Below are positions 7,197-15,515 of a stretch of 64,000 nucleotides of DNA, in pieces. Position 1 is the first letter of the stretch; every line of letters begins with the position of its first letter. The position numbers and the translations under genes were made by a program. Below the pieces are notes generated by a model. It made no database searches, was not told where the DNA came from, and saw nothing but the letters and a program-made list of their open reading frames with translations. This DNA is from JTS-RE37 sp041744575 (lineage in GTDB: Bacteria > Bacteroidota > Bacteroidia > Flavobacteriales > Flavobacteriaceae). The DNA lies in NCBI GenBank assembly GCA_041744575.1, contig JBGTKP010000031.1, positions 171,826 through 235,825 of the forward strand, given 5' to 3'.

Positions 7197-8849
7197 TCAA
7201 TTCAGTAATTCCCTCGCATGGGCCAGAGCGGCATCGGATAGTGATTTGCCTCCCAACATGCCAGCCAGTTCGACTACCCGCTCGTCTGGGGCAAGTAATT
7301 TCATTTTCGTATGCGTCCGTTTTTTATCATCTTCCTTGAATACCTTAAAATGATGGATTCCTTTAGAGGCCACCTGGGGTAAATGGGTAATGGCAAACAC
7401 CTGAATATTGCTGCTCATTCCGAGCATAATATCGGCCATCCGGTTGGATATTTCACCGGAAACTCCCGAATCAATTTCATCAAACATGATGGTTGGAAGG
7501 TGTTCGAATTGAGCTAATAACGATTTGATGACGAGCATGATACGGGACAGCTCCCCCCCCGAGGCAACTTTTTTAAGTTCTCCGAAGTCAGTTCCCTTAT
7601 TGGCGGAAAAAAGAAATATCAGTTCATCTCTTCCCTGGGCATTGAACCTTCCGGCGTCCCTGATTTCGATCTCAAAAGATGCATTGGGAATTCCCAAAGC
7701 CGCCAGATCCGATTCCAGCCTCTCTTTTAACCCTGGCAAAACTGCTTTCCTGTCCCGACTTAATTCTGCGGCCGTCTGCATCAGTACATCTTCCTGCTTT
7801 GCAAGCAAATCTTCCTTGATCTTTATTTCCAGAGACAGATGCTCTGTGCCGCTAATTTTTTGAGCGAGCGCCTCTTTAATGCTGAGGAGCTCCCTGACAT
7901 CTCCAGCCCCATGCTTTTTTTTGAGGTCATGCAGAGACTGTAACCGGTTGTTCGCCATTTCCAGGGCAGAAGGATCAGGCTCGACATGCTCCTTCATAGC
8001 ATGTAAATCGGTAGCCATATCCTCCAGTTCAATCCACACCGCCGAAATCCGCTGATGCCAGGTATGATAGGTGGTCCCCCAGGGTACTAATTTTCCAAAG
8101 CCCTGTTTTATTTCTGCCAGCGTCTGAAGGATACCCGTCTGTTCATCATTCATCCTCTGATCGGCTCTGGACAATTGTTCCAGGATCTGTTCTACGTTGT
8201 TCAGTTGCTCAAACCGTTCTTCCAGCTCCTCCTCCATCCCGTCCTTCAGCGGAAATGCTTCAAGTTCATTCCAGAGGTGGGCGTTATAATCCTGCTCTTT
8301 TAAAGCATTTGTCTCAAGATTTCTCAGGGAATCGAGCTCGTGTTTGGTTTTGTGATATGCCTCCAGCTGCTTTTGGTAAGAACCCCGTTTTACGGAAGCG
8401 GATGCCAGGGCGTCTACTACCCTCATTTGAAACTCATTCTCGGTAAGTTGAAGGGTTTCATGTTGAGAATGAACGTCAATCAACCGGCTTCCCAATTGTG
8501 AAAGTACATCAAGGGTGACAGGGGAATCATTTACAAAGGCTCTGGATTTGCCTCCTGGGTGGATCTCCCGCCTTATGATGGTATGGGGATCGTAATCCAG
8601 GTCATTCAGGCTGAAAAAGGATACAAGTTCATAATTTTGAATGTCGAACTCCGCTTCAATCAGGCATTTTCGCTCCTTGTCCCGAAGAGAGGACATATCT
8701 GCCCGCTTTCCCAGTACCAGTGATAATCCACCAAGCAGAATCGATTTTCCGGCACCTGTTTCTCCCGTTATGGTTGTAAAACCCGGACCGAAGGCAACCG
8801 TCAGGTCATCGATCAGGGCATAATTCTTAATGGACAGATGGGCGAGCAC
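7197..8849 (-). CDS. recN: DNA repair protein RecN
   Basis: SMC-like ATPase that acts at double-strand breaks. 550 aa, full length. Walker A GETGAGKSILL (about residues 33-43) near the N-terminus, a long coiled-coil middle (about 160-370), then the ABC signature VASGGELSRIML, Walker B TIMFDEIDSGVSGEI, and the H-loop region AITHLPQVASKG. It follows porD by 58 bp as the last gene of the operon. An eight-base G run encodes part of the signature motif, but the frame is intact and the motif is conserved. Confidence 0.95.
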   Translation of the reverse strand: MLAHLSIKNYALIDDLTVAFGPGFTTITGETGAGKSILLGGLSLVLGKRADMSSLRDKERKCLIEAEFDIQNYELVSFFSLNDLDYDPHTIIRREIHPGGKSRAFVNDSPVTLDVLSQLGSRLIDVHSQHETLQLTENEFQMRVVDALASASVKRGSYQKQLEAYHKTKHELDSLRNLETNALKEQDYNAHLWNELEAFPLKDGMEEELEERFEQLNNVEQILEQLSRADQRMNDEQTGILQTLAEIKQGFGKLVPWGTTYHTWHQRISAVWIELEDMATDLHAMKEHVEPDPSALEMANNRLQSLHDLKKKHGAGDVRELLSIKEALAQKISGTEHLSLEIKIKEDLLAKQEDVLMQTAAELSRDRKAVLPGLKERLESDLAALGIPNASFEIEIRDAGRFNAQGRDELIFLFSANKGTDFGELKKVASGGELSRIMLVIKSLLAQFEHLPTIMFDEIDSGVSGEISNRMADIMLGMSSNIQVFAITHLPQVASKGIHHFKVFKEDDKKRTHTKMKLLAPDERVVELAGMLGGKSLSDAALAHARELLN

Positions 8850-8907
8850 AATCTAGGAACTGGATTAATATCGTAAAGATAAAGGGAAGAAATGTAAAAA
8901 GAGAGCT

Positions 8908-9801
8908 CTAATATTTTATTTCATTCCAGGTGCCTGAATAAAATGGTGCCACCCTGTTCAGGGTTTCCTTGAGCTGCACGATATCGATCTTCGGGCCATC
9001 GGAGAATATACTCTGGATCTCTTCGGATTTTGCATCAAAAAAAGTCTGGATAAGAAAGGCGTTCGGGCGTCTTTTTATCAGTGTTTCAAACAAACGCATG
9101 GAACCTGCGATCACCTGCTTCCCCGTACTGTTGTTGTCCCCGAGAATATCGAGACCTTTGCGATGGTAATTGTACATGGCTATGCGGTATTCCCGAAACG
9201 TATTTGATAACAGATTGTCCACCAGTTCAAACCTTGTCCTGTTATCGGAGGAAGACTGGCTCCAGCCGGTAAAGCCGCTGCCCTGTGCCTGAGTGACAAT
9301 TCGCTGGGCCATCCTGTAAAATTCGGAACCACCTTCAAGGGCAAAAGTATCCGCATCCAGTCCAAGCATAATATATACATAATAGGATATTACTCCTACC
9401 AGATTGGAATCAAAAGAGTTTTCATTAAATATTAGTGGCTGAAATTCTATGTATTCAAAATTAAACTGGTCGTCCTTGTAATTAAATACGGAACTTTCAT
9501 AGGAAGTATTAAAGACAGGCCTGGACGATTGTAACTGAATGGATGCCCCAAAGCGATTCGATTCGTATTCGGTGACCGTAATGAACATACGGCAGTTCAG
9601 CCTCTCATTTTCTTTGCATGCGCGGTTGGTCCAGACGTTTTTATTTACAAAATCATTGAGGGAGCGTTCAAGGGTTTTAAATATCTGCTGATTGGTCTGG
9701 CTGACCTGATCTGCATTGACCGTAACCGTACAGGTGAGTTCCTGAGCCGAAAGAACGGAACCAGAGAAGAGAAAGAAAAAGGATAGCCAGAGGTTACGCA
9801 T
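8908..9801 (-). CDS. DUF4835 family exported protein (PorD-like)
   Basis: About 297 aa from the ATG at 9801, which directly overlaps the coaBC stop by 8 bp and opens a clear signal peptide (MRNLWLSFFFLFSGSVLSAQE). A longer frame back to 9864 would put 21 residues before the signal. The mature part matches my memory of the DUF4835 family: an early ELTCTVTVNADQV segment, a central FEYIEFQPLIFNENSF, then YYVYIMLGLDADTFALEGG, and a helical C-terminal half. The family member PorD has been linked to the type IX secretion system in Bacteroidota. Its place between coaBC and recN is conserved in the phylum. Biochemical role is not known. Confidence 0.85.
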   Translation of the reverse strand: MRNLWLSFFFLFSGSVLSAQELTCTVTVNADQVSQTNQQIFKTLERSLNDFVNKNVWTNRACKENERLNCRMFITVTEYESNRFGASIQLQSSRPVFNTSYESSVFNYKDDQFNFEYIEFQPLIFNENSFDSNLVGVISYYVYIMLGLDADTFALEGGSEFYRMAQRIVTQAQGSGFTGWSQSSSDNRTRFELVDNLLSNTFREYRIAMYNYHRKGLDILGDNNSTGKQVIAGSMRLFETLIKRRPNAFLIQTFFDAKSEEIQSIFSDGPKIDIVQLKETLNRVAPFYSGTWNEIKY

Positions 9802-10999
9802 GGTACCTGTCAATGATTTCGTTCCAAATATCCGCCGCAACGGCGGCTTTGTTCTTAAGTTCAAACGTTGTTATGGCTAAATTCTTATCAATAAATGAAA
9901 TTTTATTAGTGTCCGGGCCAAAACCCGCACCTTTGTCTTTCAGAGAGTTCATTACGATCGCATCCAGATTTTTTTTGTGAATCTTACGCTTTGCATTTTC
10001 AATCTCATTATCCGTTTCCAGCGCAAATCCGACCAGGAATTGCCGGCTTTTCATGGATCCGAGATGATAGAGGATGTCCGTGGTTTTAGTGAGTTCGAGT
10101 GTTAGGTGGTCCTCATCCTTTTTAATTTTGCTTTCTGCGGGATGCGAGGCTTTATAGTCAGCCACGGCCGCCGCGCAGATGACGATATCCATCTCAGGGA
10201 ATCTTTGGCCTGCCTCGGTCATCATCTCATCGGCCGTAGTTACCGGCACTATGGATACGGAAGGGTGTTGCAATTCCTCGGCAGTAGGGCCCGTTATCAA
10301 GAAGACCTCGGCTCCCAGATCAGCAGCTCTCTTTGCAAGCTCAAATCCCATCTTTCCCGTGGAGTGATTGCCAATAAACCTTACCGGATCAATCGCCTCA
10401 TAGGTAGGGCCTGCGGTGATGAGCACCCTCTTTCCGGCCAACGGCAGGTTCTGTCCAATGTGGTCCTGCACCTGTTGCAGAATTTCTTCAGGTTCCGCCA
10501 TCCTTCCTTCTCCAAAAAGCCCGCTGGCAAGTTCACCAGTGCCTGGCGGAATCAGGATATGCCCATACTCCTGCAAGGTTTTCAGGGAAGCCTGCGTAGC
10601 GGTATGCTTAAACATGTCGAGATCCATGGCAGGTGCGAAAAAAACCGGACATCTGGCAGAGAGGTACACTGCGAGCAACAGGTTGTCACAACTGCCCGCC
10701 GCCATTTTTGAAAGTGTATTTGCCGTTGCGGGAGCAATGATCATCAGGTCGGCCCAGATACCCAGATCCACGTGGTTGTTCCATTGAACCTTTTCCTCGT
10801 CTTCCTCCACGAAACTGGTCAATGCCGGGTTCCCTGACAGTACGGAGAGCGTCAGTGGGGAAACAAAGGAGCCGGCGCTTTCGGTTAAAATAACTTTAAC
10901 TTCGGCGCCGGCTTTTATCAATAGGCGTACGAGAAAGGTGGTTTTATATGCGGCAATTCCTCCGGAAATGCCCAACAACACCTTCTTTCCGTTCAACAT
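9794..10999 (-). CDS. coaBC: Bifunctional phosphopantothenoylcysteine decarboxylase / phosphopantothenate-cysteine ligase
   Basis: Makes 4'-phosphopantetheine from phosphopantothenate in two steps. The CoaC flavoprotein half starts MLNGKKVLLGISGGIAAYK and carries the active-site His in NNHVDLG and the PAMDLDM loop; the CoaB half starts near residue 190 with KRVLITAGPTYEAIDPVRF and STGKMGFELA, and ends with the conserved lysine region KIHKKNLDAIVMN. About 401 aa. I take the ATG at 10999, which is one base after the rpoZ stop, instead of the in-frame ATG at 11044 inside rpoZ. Confidence 0.95.
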   Translation of the reverse strand: MLNGKKVLLGISGGIAAYKTTFLVRLLIKAGAEVKVILTESAGSFVSPLTLSVLSGNPALTSFVEEDEEKVQWNNHVDLGIWADLMIIAPATANTLSKMAAGSCDNLLLAVYLSARCPVFFAPAMDLDMFKHTATQASLKTLQEYGHILIPPGTGELASGLFGEGRMAEPEEILQQVQDHIGQNLPLAGKRVLITAGPTYEAIDPVRFIGNHSTGKMGFELAKRAADLGAEVFLITGPTAEELQHPSVSIVPVTTADEMMTEAGQRFPEMDIVICAAAVADYKASHPAESKIKKDEDHLTLELTKTTDILYHLGSMKSRQFLVGFALETDNEIENAKRKIHKKNLDAIVMNSLKDKGAGFGPDTNKISFIDKNLAITTFELKNKAAVAADIWNEIIDRYHA

Positions 11000-11000
11000 A

Positions 11001-11330
11001 TTACTGCTGGTCTTTCTCGGTATTCCTGTAGTATATTTTATCATCCAACCACTCCATTACGGCCAAAGCATGTGGTTTTGGAAGTTTTTCATAGAATTTG
11101 GAAACCTCAATTTGTTCCTTATTTTCAAATACTTCTTCCAAACTGTCACTGTAGGTTGCAAATTCCTCCAGCTTTTCCAAAAGTTCTTTTTTGATCTCCG
11201 AATTGATCTGGATGGCGCGTTTTGCTGCAATAGATATTGCTTCATAAATGTTCCCTGTCTTCTCGTCAAATTCGTTTCTGTTGACAGTTACTGTAGATAC
11301 AGGGGCTTTAGAGTTCTTAAGATCGCTCAT
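11001..11330 (-). CDS. rpoZ: RNA polymerase omega subunit, Bacteroidota type
   Basis: 109 aa. The stretch GNIYEAISIAAKRAIQINSE is the omega/Rpb6 signature helix that clamps the beta' C-terminus; the following ELLEKLEEFATYSDSLEEVF and KPHALAVMEWLDDKIYYRN segments are those of Bacteroidota omega, which is longer at the C-terminus than the proteobacterial protein. It lies 4 bp after bamD and 1 bp before coaBC. Confidence 0.92.
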   Translation of the reverse strand: MSDLKNSKAPVSTVTVNRNEFDEKTGNIYEAISIAAKRAIQINSEIKKELLEKLEEFATYSDSLEEVFENKEQIEVSKFYEKLPKPHALAVMEWLDDKIYYRNTEKDQQ

Positions 11331-11334
11331 AGAA

Positions 11335-12165
11335 TCATTTTGATATGTTATTTTCAGGAGTAATTTCGCTCAATTGCTTATTCACTTTTTCCGCCAGACT
11401 TCCGGCTTCCCTGGCATATTTTGTCTCAGGGTAATACTTCATCAGATTATCATAGGAAGCCTTTGCATCCAGTAAACGTTCCTTCTTCCTGTTTAGGGTG
11501 CTGTTCAGCGCCAGATTGGTCGTTGCTTCCACTTTCAGATAAAAGGCATCCTCTCTGTAGATGGATCCGGGATTTTCAGAGATAAAATTGTCGAGCGCCT
11601 CAATGGCGGATACATTGTAGTCCAGGATATAGGATTTCCCCAGACGTGTATATTGCTTGGCAATTTCAAAAGCCTTGCGCTCTTTTTTAGTGGTCAGTTC
11701 CTGTGCCATACTATTGGCTTCGGCCATAAATTCAGATTCCGGATACGTGTTGATAAACGATTGTAATTTTGCAAGCGCCTTGTCTGTATCCGTCTGATCC
11801 AGGGAATAGACCGGGGAAAGTTTGTAATAGCTCTTCGCTCCCAAAAAAGCAGCCTCAATGGCTTTATCGCTCTTGGGATAAGATTTCAGGAAACGTTCAA
11901 ACTGATATCCTGCAAAATTATAATCTTCGATTTTGTAATAGGAACTTGCCAGGAAATACATGACCCTTTCCCCCTGAGGCTTGCCCGCATATTTAGGTCC
12001 TATTTGCTCAAAAAGGCGGTTGGCCCTGCGGAAATCTCCTTCCTCATACAATTTTTCAGCAAGTTCATATTTCTTGTTAACATCCTCATTTTTAAGTACT
12101 TTCTGATACTCATTGCACGACATTAACAGCACTCCGGCCGCCAGAAACAGGATAATACGCCTCAT
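11335..12165 (-). CDS. bamD: Outer membrane assembly lipoprotein BamD
   Basis: Essential lipoprotein of the BAM complex that inserts beta-barrel proteins in the outer membrane. Signal MRRIILFLAAGVLLMSCNE with lipobox LMSC, then five TPR-like helical pairs (e.g. KKYELAEKLYEEGDFRRA, YYKIEDYNFAGYQFERF, PKSDKAIEAAFLGA). I start it at 12165, not at the in-frame ATG at 12177, because a strong promoter at 12182-12212 would place the transcription start close to or after the latter. First gene of the bamD-rpoZ-coaBC-porD-recN operon. Confidence 0.93.
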   Translation of the reverse strand: MRRIILFLAAGVLLMSCNEYQKVLKNEDVNKKYELAEKLYEEGDFRRANRLFEQIGPKYAGKPQGERVMYFLASSYYKIEDYNFAGYQFERFLKSYPKSDKAIEAAFLGAKSYYKLSPVYSLDQTDTDKALAKLQSFINTYPESEFMAEANSMAQELTTKKERKAFEIAKQYTRLGKSYILDYNVSAIEALDNFISENPGSIYREDAFYLKVEATTNLALNSTLNRKKERLLDAKASYDNLMKYYPETKYAREAGSLAEKVNKQLSEITPENNISK

Positions 12166-12181
12166 TTTAAAAAACATTTTG

Positions 12182-12212
12182 CAAAATTAGGGATAATTGC
12201 CGGATTTACAAA
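12182..12212 (-). promoter_or_regulatory. Promoter of the bamD operon
   Basis: On the minus strand TTTG (12212-12209) is followed after 19 nt, counted from the G of the TTG core, by TAATTTTG (12189-12182). This is an exact match to the Bacteroidota consensus TTTG-N19-TAnnTTTG. The expected start point is near 12176, which favours translation from 12165. Confidence 0.7.
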
Positions 12213-12296
12213 GAATTTTACACCCCTTACAATCAGACTCCGCCCGGAAAGCTCCGTCTCCGGCCGCTGTCACTTCCATGACATTGTTTAACATGC

Positions 12297-13187
12297 TCAG
12301 GCATGGATTCCCGAAAAGGAGTTCATAAATCCTGCTATTTGATTTTTAAGTTGGGAAGACGCCTCCACCAGCGGTAGTCGGACCGCAGCACCTGAAAGTC
12401 CCAAATACTCAAAAATGGCCTTGATCCCGGCAGGGTTACCTTCACGGAAGATCAGGTCCATTCCCGGCAAAAGATCCTTTTCAAGGGCATCTGCTTTTTT
12501 GAGGTCACCGTCCAATGCCGTCCGAATCATTTGCCCATATTGCACCGGTAATCCCTGGCCCAGAACGGAGATTACCCCTATGCCACCGGCTTTGATCGTC
12601 GACACGGCGGTGAAATCGTCACCGGAAATCACGTCAAAATCGTCGGGAGCCGAAGCTATAATGGTGCTGATCTGTTCCATATTTCCGGACGCTTCCTTGA
12701 TTCCCTGAATATTCCAGCAGTCACGGGCAAGACGTATCACCGTTTCCGGCAGGATATTACTCCCTGTCCGGGATGGAACATTATAGAGAATCAGCGGCTT
12801 ATCAGTGCGGGCAGCCAGGTATTTAAAATGCTGGTAAATACCCTCCTGTGTGGGTTTGTTGTAATAAGGCGAGACAGAAAGAATGGCTGCAAATGGTGTG
12901 AGGTCCATAGTGTCCAGCACCTCCCCCAACTGCACAGTATCATTTCCCCCGATTCCGATCACAAGCGGTAAATTGCCTGCATTCTCCGAAATTACCGTTC
13001 GCAGGATGAGTTCCTTTTCGGCAGGGCGCAGTGTGACGACTTCCGCGGTCGTACCCAGAGCGACCAGATAATCGACTCCGCCATCAATGCAATGCCTGAT
13101 AACACGTCTCAAGGAGGATTCATCCACAGACCCATCAACCCCGAAAGGGGTGACCAATGCCACACCGGTGCCATGTAAGTGCTTCAT
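12297..13187 (-). CDS. dapA: 4-hydroxy-tetrahydrodipicolinate synthase
   Basis: Condenses pyruvate and aspartate semialdehyde, the first committed step of lysine and meso-diaminopimelate synthesis. 296 aa TIM barrel with the TT pair in ALGTTAEVVTL, the catalytic Tyr in LILYNVPSRTG and the Schiff-base Lys in IQGIKEASGN. Overlaps the upstream DUF6913 gene by four bases (ATGA), so the two are translationally coupled. dapF lies about 35 kb away in the same window. Confidence 0.95.
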   Translation of the reverse strand: MKHLHGTGVALVTPFGVDGSVDESSLRRVIRHCIDGGVDYLVALGTTAEVVTLRPAEKELILRTVISENAGNLPLVIGIGGNDTVQLGEVLDTMDLTPFAAILSVSPYYNKPTQEGIYQHFKYLAARTDKPLILYNVPSRTGSNILPETVIRLARDCWNIQGIKEASGNMEQISTIIASAPDDFDVISGDDFTAVSTIKAGGIGVISVLGQGLPVQYGQMIRTALDGDLKKADALEKDLLPGMDLIFREGNPAGIKAIFEYLGLSGAAVRLPLVEASSQLKNQIAGFMNSFSGIHA

Positions 13188-13729
13188 GCCTGAATTTCAT
13201 TCAGAACCTTCAGATATTTCTTCAGTTCCATTTTAAAAATTTTAAAGTCCTGCAGGGATGCGTCCATTATAAGGTCGTTATACATTATATCCACCTCTGA
13301 AAATCCAACATTGATCCTGGCCTTGGTTCTGATGGTCATCAGCTGCAATAGCAGGTTTTCCTGTGTGTAGTAATTGACCAGCAGGTCATATTCCCTGCTC
13401 AAAAATTCAAGTGCATAGCTATTTTCAATGGTGCCGTTCCACCCAAGATCCTTATCAGAAAATACCGGCGTGGCATACGGCGAATTCTTATCATAATAAC
13501 TTTTATATCCAATGATCTTGACGGCATTGGGGCGCAATTTAAAGTCTTCAATAAATTCATAAAACAATTCCGTTTTATTGAATTTGTCCATGTCTACAAT
13601 CACAGCAATTGACCGGATCCCCTGCGACCTCTGAACAGAATTCATGGCGTTTTTCAATTCCTGCCTGAGGTATTTCTGTCCTGATTTGTACTTAAATTTA
13701 TCGGTGAGTCCCTTTAAAAACATGTACAT
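13184..13729 (-). CDS. DUF6913-like protein of unknown function
   Basis: 181 aa, no signal peptide or membrane helix. It starts MYMFLKGLTDKFKYKSGQKYL and contains a probable alpha/beta core (IRSIAVIVDMDKFNKTELFY, NAVKIIGYKSYYDKN) and a C-terminal helix rich in Lys and Leu. The family is found in Flavobacteriia next to dapA, and it overlaps dapA by 4 bp here, so a link to lysine/DAP metabolism or to its control is possible, but nothing in the sequence proves it. ATG at 13723 is an alternative start. Confidence 0.75.
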   Translation of the reverse strand: MYMFLKGLTDKFKYKSGQKYLRQELKNAMNSVQRSQGIRSIAVIVDMDKFNKTELFYEFIEDFKLRPNAVKIIGYKSYYDKNSPYATPVFSDKDLGWNGTIENSYALEFLSREYDLLVNYYTQENLLLQLMTIRTKARINVGFSEVDIMYNDLIMDASLQDFKIFKMELKKYLKVLNEIQA

Positions 13730-13749
13730 TTACATTTATACAAATGTAA
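13730..13749. promoter_or_regulatory. Perfect 8-bp inverted repeat in a divergent promoter region
   Basis: TTACATTT, spacer ATAC, AAATGTAA. It overlaps a minus-strand TACATTTG (13748-13741) that fits the -7 consensus for the DUF6913-dapA transcript. The position suggests a repressor site acting on dapA and perhaps on the divergent nucleotidase genes. No regulator gene is adjacent. Confidence 0.4.
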
Positions 13750-13789
13750 TTATTATACCTGCAACTCCGATGCTAAGATATTGCGGAAT

Positions 13790-14557
13790 ATGGTTTTAAA
13801 AATTAAACATATTGTTATATTTATAACAATTATGATGTTTGCCTGCCAGAAGCAACGGCAGGTGTTGGTACAAATCAAAGGCGAGGAAAAACAGATAAAT
13901 GACTCGTTACCCTCTTCAGAAACCATTTCTGCCTACATTGCCCCCTTTCAAAAACATGTAAATGCCATTCTGGACAGCACTCTTTCCTATGCCCCTTACG
14001 TTATTTCCAAGACCGACGGGGTCTATAATACCCCCGCGGGTAACCTGATGGCAGATATCGTACTCCGCGAAGCCAATCCCATCTTTAAGCTGCGTAGCTC
14101 TGCGAATATTGATTTCGCTGTATTGAACTACGGGGGTATCCGTAGTGACATTTCCAAGGGCAAAGTATCCGCAAGAACGGCGTATGAGGTAATGCCCTTC
14201 GAAAACATGATCGTAGTTGTCGAACTTGATGGAAAAGCAATCCGGGAAATGGTTCGGTTCCTCATAAATTCAAATCAGGCGCATCCCATTTCGGGTCTTC
14301 AGGTAATTCTGGACAACAAAAACAAGTTACAATCCGTTAATATCAGGGGGGTTCCGTTTGATGAGAACCGCACCTACCAGGTGGCTACTTCCGATTACCT
14401 GTTGCAAGGTGGGGATTCTATGGTCTTTTTTAAAGAGGGGATCAAAACGGTGAATCTCAATTATCTGATCCGCAATGCAATGATCGACTATTTTGGTTCC
14501 GTTGATACCCTGCGTCCGGTGATTGACAACCGGTTCATCAAACTAAAAAAGTCATGA
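13790..14557 (+). CDS. 5'-nucleotidase C-terminal domain lipoprotein
   Basis: 255 aa. A lipoprotein signal (MVLKIKHIVIFITIMMFACQKQ, cleavage before Cys) is followed by one domain of the 5_nucleotid_C family: NTPAGNLMADIVLREANPIF, NYGGIRSDISKGKVSARTAYEVMPF, TYQVATSDYLLQGGDSM. In UshA-type enzymes this domain binds the nucleotide and is fused behind the metal-binding domain; here it is a separate gene placed before it. The ATG at 13790 is preferred over the TTG at 13781. Overlaps the next gene by 4 bp. Confidence 0.9.
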   Translation: MVLKIKHIVIFITIMMFACQKQRQVLVQIKGEEKQINDSLPSSETISAYIAPFQKHVNAILDSTLSYAPYVISKTDGVYNTPAGNLMADIVLREANPIFKLRSSANIDFAVLNYGGIRSDISKGKVSARTAYEVMPFENMIVVVELDGKAIREMVRFLINSNQAHPISGLQVILDNKNKLQSVNIRGVPFDENRTYQVATSDYLLQGGDSMVFFKEGIKTVNLNYLIRNAMIDYFGSVDTLRPVIDNRFIKLKKS

Positions 14558-15468
14558 GACGACGCTCTTTCCTATGCAAAACCGCCGCAGGAACCGCTGT
14601 TGCAGGTCTCGGTGCCCTTGGTATTAGTTCCTGTTCCCAGGCTTATAAAAGACATTTGACCATCCTGCATACCAATGATGTACATAGCCATATCGAGCCA
14701 TTCCCAAAGGGGCATGCCACCTTTCCGGATCTGGGTGGCGTGGCACGAAGAGCCGCTTTAATTGACCAGATCAGGCAGGAAAATCCCCATACCCTCCTTC
14801 TGGATGCCGGAGATATTTTTCAGGGCACTCCCTACTTTAATTTTTATGGAGGGGAATTAGAATTTAAACTAATGACCATGATGCGCTACGATGCCGCTAC
14901 CATTGGAAACCATGATTTTGATAATGGAATAGAAGGTTTACTTGCTCAGGTGCCAAATGCCGGATTTCAGCTCCTCTCGGCCAATTATGATTTCAGCAAC
15001 ACCATAATGGAGGGTCACGTAAAGCCTTACACCATTTTTTTGCTGGACGGTCTTCGGATTGGCGTGTTTGGTTTGGGCATAGCCCTGGCCGGCCTGGTCA
15101 CTCCCTCTCTGTTTAAGGAAACCGTCTACCTGGAGCCCGTCGAAATCGCTCAGGATATAAGCAGCAAACTAAAGATTCAGGAAAAATGTGACCTGGTAAT
15201 TTGCCTTTCTCACCTGGGCCATACCTATGCCAACAACCCCATGAAACCGAACGATCTTCAGCTAGCTTCTAAAACTGATCATATCGATTTGATCATCGGA
15301 GGTCATACCCATACTTTTCTGAAAAAACCCGTGATCGTAAGGAACCGGAAAAACGAGCAGGTGCTCGTCAATCAGGCCGGATGTTATGGTGTGAATCTGG
15401 GCAGAATCGATTTTTATTTTGATTCGTATAAAAGGCGAAGTGCAGAGGGGGTAGGTATTACAGTATAA
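14554..15468 (+). CDS. Metallophosphatase domain of a split 5'-nucleotidase, twin-arginine lipoprotein
   Basis: 304 aa. The N-terminus (MRRRSFLCKTAAGTAVAGLG then GISSC) is a twin-arginine signal with a lipobox. The mature part has the whole dinuclear metal motif set: ILHTNDVHSH, DAGDIFQGTPYF, TIGNHDFDNG, CLSHLGHTY and IIGGHTHTF. It lacks the C-terminal nucleotide-binding domain, which is encoded by the gene just before it. Together they would form a periplasmic or surface nucleotidase that releases nucleosides and phosphate. The two chains appear to use different export routes (Sec and Tat). Confidence 0.92.
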   Translation: MRRRSFLCKTAAGTAVAGLGALGISSCSQAYKRHLTILHTNDVHSHIEPFPKGHATFPDLGGVARRAALIDQIRQENPHTLLLDAGDIFQGTPYFNFYGGELEFKLMTMMRYDAATIGNHDFDNGIEGLLAQVPNAGFQLLSANYDFSNTIMEGHVKPYTIFLLDGLRIGVFGLGIALAGLVTPSLFKETVYLEPVEIAQDISSKLKIQEKCDLVICLSHLGHTYANNPMKPNDLQLASKTDHIDLIIGGHTHTFLKKPVIVRNRKNEQVLVNQAGCYGVNLGRIDFYFDSYKRRSAEGVGITV

Positions 15469-15515
15469 TTCGGATATATCCGTCACACCGCTTAAGGCCG
15501 ATACCCGAATAGTCT

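Noticed and set aside
7553..7560. Eight-base C run in recN as a phase-variable tract
   Set aside because: It encodes part of the invariant ABC signature (SGGE) and the frame is intact, so slippage control is unlikely.
10106..10711. 201-codon plus-strand frame opposite coaBC
   Set aside because: Antisense shadow of a well-supported gene; the translation is rich in His, Arg and Cys and resembles no protein.
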